Assembly (NCBI GenBank): GCA_900551555.1
Contig: URWC01000115.1
Location: forward strand, 1-6,313
Length of the DNA stretch: 6,313 nucleotides
Direction of reading: 5' to 3'
DNA from: an uncultured Collinsella sp.
Lineage (GTDB): Bacteria; Actinomycetota; Coriobacteriia; Coriobacteriales; Coriobacteriaceae
Shown piece after piece: positions 4,694 through 6,313 of this stretch. Within the stretch, counting starts at the first letter, position 1, and every line of letters starts with the position of its first letter. The notes beneath the pieces were generated by a model that did no database searches, was not told the origin of the DNA, and saw only the letters and a program-made list of their open reading frames with translations. Made by a program: the position numbers and the translations under genes.

Positions 4694-6313
4694 ATGAGAT
4701 TATTTAAGAATATATTTTATAGAGCATTGCTCTGCCTGACGGCGTTTCTTTTCCTTGCGCGCCCTGTCTTTGCGGTGACGGGCGACCATCCTGTGCTTAT
4801 CATCAGTTCTTATAATCCTGACGCGGGCCAGACTTCGGGCAATATTTCCGACTTTATGGAAGAGTTTCAGCGCTTGGACGGGAAGTGCGGGGTAGAATTG
4901 GAGAACATGAACTGCAAAAGTTTCTCCGAGGCTCCTTGGTGGAAGCAGAGAATGGTGGGCATCCTTTCCAAATATCAGGGCACAAAGATTCCTTCGCTCA
5001 TAATACTGATAGGGCAGGAAGCGTGGGCAGCTTATTTGTCGCTGGAGGACTCCGTCCGGGGCGAAGTGCCGGTGATGGTGGCATTGGCCAGCCGCAATGT
5101 GGTGCTTTTGCCGGAGTATGGCACAGACCTGAAAACGTGGATGCCCGAATCGTTGGATTTCCTCGACGATTTTCCTGACTCTCCGATTAAGAGTGGATTT
5201 ATTTATCAATATGACGTAGAGGCCAATATCCGCATGATAAAGCAGTTGTATCCCAAGACGGAACACATCGCTTTCATTTCGGACAACAGCTACGGCGGCG
5301 TCACCTTGCAGGCGCATGTGGTGAAAGAGATGAGGAAATTTCCGGAATTAGGGCTTATCCTGCTGGACGGACGTGTCAACACCATTTATACCATTAGCGA
5401 CAAGCTGCATGCTTTGCCGCCCAATACCGCCTTGCTCATGGGAACATGGCGGGTGGACATGAACGACGGTTACTTCATGCGCAATGCCACTTACGCCATG
5501 ATGGAGGCGGCTCCCGACCTGCCTGCTTTCTCCATCACCTCTGCGGGCATCGGCTATTGGGCTTTGGGCGGAGTGGTGCCTCATTACCGCCCTTTGGGCA
5601 AGGGGCTGGCGCAGCAAGCCGTCCGTCTGTTGAAGAATCCGGAGAAAGCCATGCTGGAGATTATTCCCACCCAGACCGTCATGGACGGCAAACTGATAAA
5701 GGAGAAGGATCTGGATATATCTTCACTTTCCGGACCTGTGGAATTGGTAAATGTAACTCCGTCTTTCTATGAGCAGTACAAATATCATATATGGGGGATA
5801 GCAGCCGTTCTGCTCAGCCTGTTGGTGGGATTGTTCGTCTCTCTCTATTTCTACTATCACACGAAGAAACTGAAAGACGAATTGGAAGTCTCCGAGGCAT
5901 CCTTGCGTGAGGCGAAGGAGAGGGCGGAGGAGGCAAACCGCCTGAAGAGTGCATTCCTTGCCAATATGAGTCATGAGATACGTACTCCTCTCAATGCCAT
6001 TGTCGGTTTCTCGAATCTGCTTTCTATGGTAGAAGATAAAGAAGAAATGCTGGAGTATGCCGGTATTATCGAAACCAATACCGAACTTTTGCTTCAACTG
6101 ATTAACGATATTCTGGATATGTCGAAGATAGAATCCGGAATGTATGACTTTCATGTGACTCAGGTGGATGCCAATCAGTTGATGTCGGAAGTCGAACAGG
6201 TAGCCCGTTTGCGTATCAGGACAGACGAAGTCTCCCTCTCGTTTGCCGAACGTTTACCCCAATGTGTTTTCCATACTGATAAGAACCGCTTGATACAGGT
6301 TCTTACCAATTTG
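4694..6313 (+). CDS. Membrane sensor histidine kinase with periplasmic binding-protein-like sensor (cut by right edge)
   Basis: The first 540 codons of a gene open to the right edge. Residues 1-27 form a signal peptide with a likely cut after PVFA. Residues 30 to about 355 resemble a type 1 periplasmic binding-protein fold (HPVLIISSYNPD, HIAFISDNSYGG, NTALLMGTW), so the kinase probably senses a small ligand outside the inner membrane. A transmembrane helix lies at about 366-388, followed by a short coiled-coil linker rich in E, K and R (390-418). The HisKA H-box is FLANMSHEIRTPLN, with H427 as the phosphorylated histidine. DKNRLIQVLTNL (529-540) is the start of the ATP-binding N-box, where the sequence ends. 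Many Bacteroides kinases of this build continue into receiver and AraC-type DNA-binding domains, but that part is not visible. The ATG at 4694 fits the signal peptide and the promoter just upstream. There is no Shine-Dalgarno site, as is usual in Bacteroidales. The ligand and target genes are unknown. Confidence 0.85.
   Translation, partial: MRLFKNIFYRALLCLTAFLFLARPVFAVTGDHPVLIISSYNPDAGQTSGNISDFMEEFQRLDGKCGVELENMNCKSFSEAPWWKQRMVGILSKYQGTKIPSLIILIGQEAWAAYLSLEDSVRGEVPVMVALASRNVVLLPEYGTDLKTWMPESLDFLDDFPDSPIKSGFIYQYDVEANIRMIKQLYPKTEHIAFISDNSYGGVTLQAHVVKEMRKFPELGLILLDGRVNTIYTISDKLHALPPNTALLMGTWRVDMNDGYFMRNATYAMMEAAPDLPAFSITSAGIGYWALGGVVPHYRPLGKGLAQQAVRLLKNPEKAMLEIIPTQTVMDGKLIKEKDLDISSLSGPVELVNVTPSFYEQYKYHIWGIAAVLLSLLVGLFVSLYFYYHTKKLKDELEVSEASLREAKERAEEANRLKSAFLANMSHEIRTPLNAIVGFSNLLSMVEDKEEMLEYAGIIETNTELLLQLINDILDMSKIESGMYDFHVTQVDANQLMSEVEQVARLRIRTDEVSLSFAERLPQCVFHTDKNRLIQVLTNL

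Noticed and set aside
4700..5317. A 205-codon open frame on the minus strand opposite the sensor kinase gene
   Set aside because: The plus-strand frame here encodes a signal peptide and a continuous sensor domain leading into HisKA. The minus frame has low-complexity ends and no motif.

Overview
The window reads as two pieces of DNA from different organisms joined inside one gene. Positions 1 to about 3450 are GC-rich (a spot count of one 60-base line near 2600 gives about 65% GC). Their genes use almost only G/C-ending codons, have good Shine-Dalgarno sites and use conventional bacterial promoter-like boxes. This suits a Coriobacteriia-type actinobacterium such as Collinsella, but that name is an inference from composition and gene content. 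Positions from about 3500 to the end are nearer 50% GC, use ATA, TCA, ACA and GGA codons freely, lack strong Shine-Dalgarno sites, and carry a Bacteroides-type promoter box (TAnnTTTG). This points to Bacteroidales, probably Bacteroides.

Layout of the left part: an edge-truncated 23S rRNA methyltransferase gene (rlmL/rlmKL type, minus strand) diverges from a Cof-type HAD phosphatase gene (plus strand) across a 75-bp gap with a nearly symmetric -10 region. A 193-bp spacer with several inverted repeats leads to a transaldolase/fructose-6-phosphate-aldolase family gene. After it come a 21-bp perfect inverted repeat, a rho-independent terminator and another hairpin, in the gap between this gene and the convergently transcribed tex gene.

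The tex gene (minus strand, 715 codons) is intact in frame, but it is a mosaic. Its 3' half (YqgF end, HhH and S1 domains) matches the high-GC left genome, while its 5' half matches the Bacteroides-like right genome. The switch falls at or beside the highly conserved GNGTASRET segment. The simplest reading is a metagenomic assembly chimera, in which reads from two gut species were joined through a conserved stretch of a universal gene. A real inter-phylum recombination is possible but less likely.

The right part holds a divergent intergenic region and the first 540 codons of a sensor histidine kinase with a periplasmic binding-protein-like sensor, cut by the right edge. Apart from the divergent and convergent arrangements there is no operon here. 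The genes are housekeeping or sensory, and I see no novel defence, mobile or biosynthetic system. No stretch longer than 300 bases lacks a gene.
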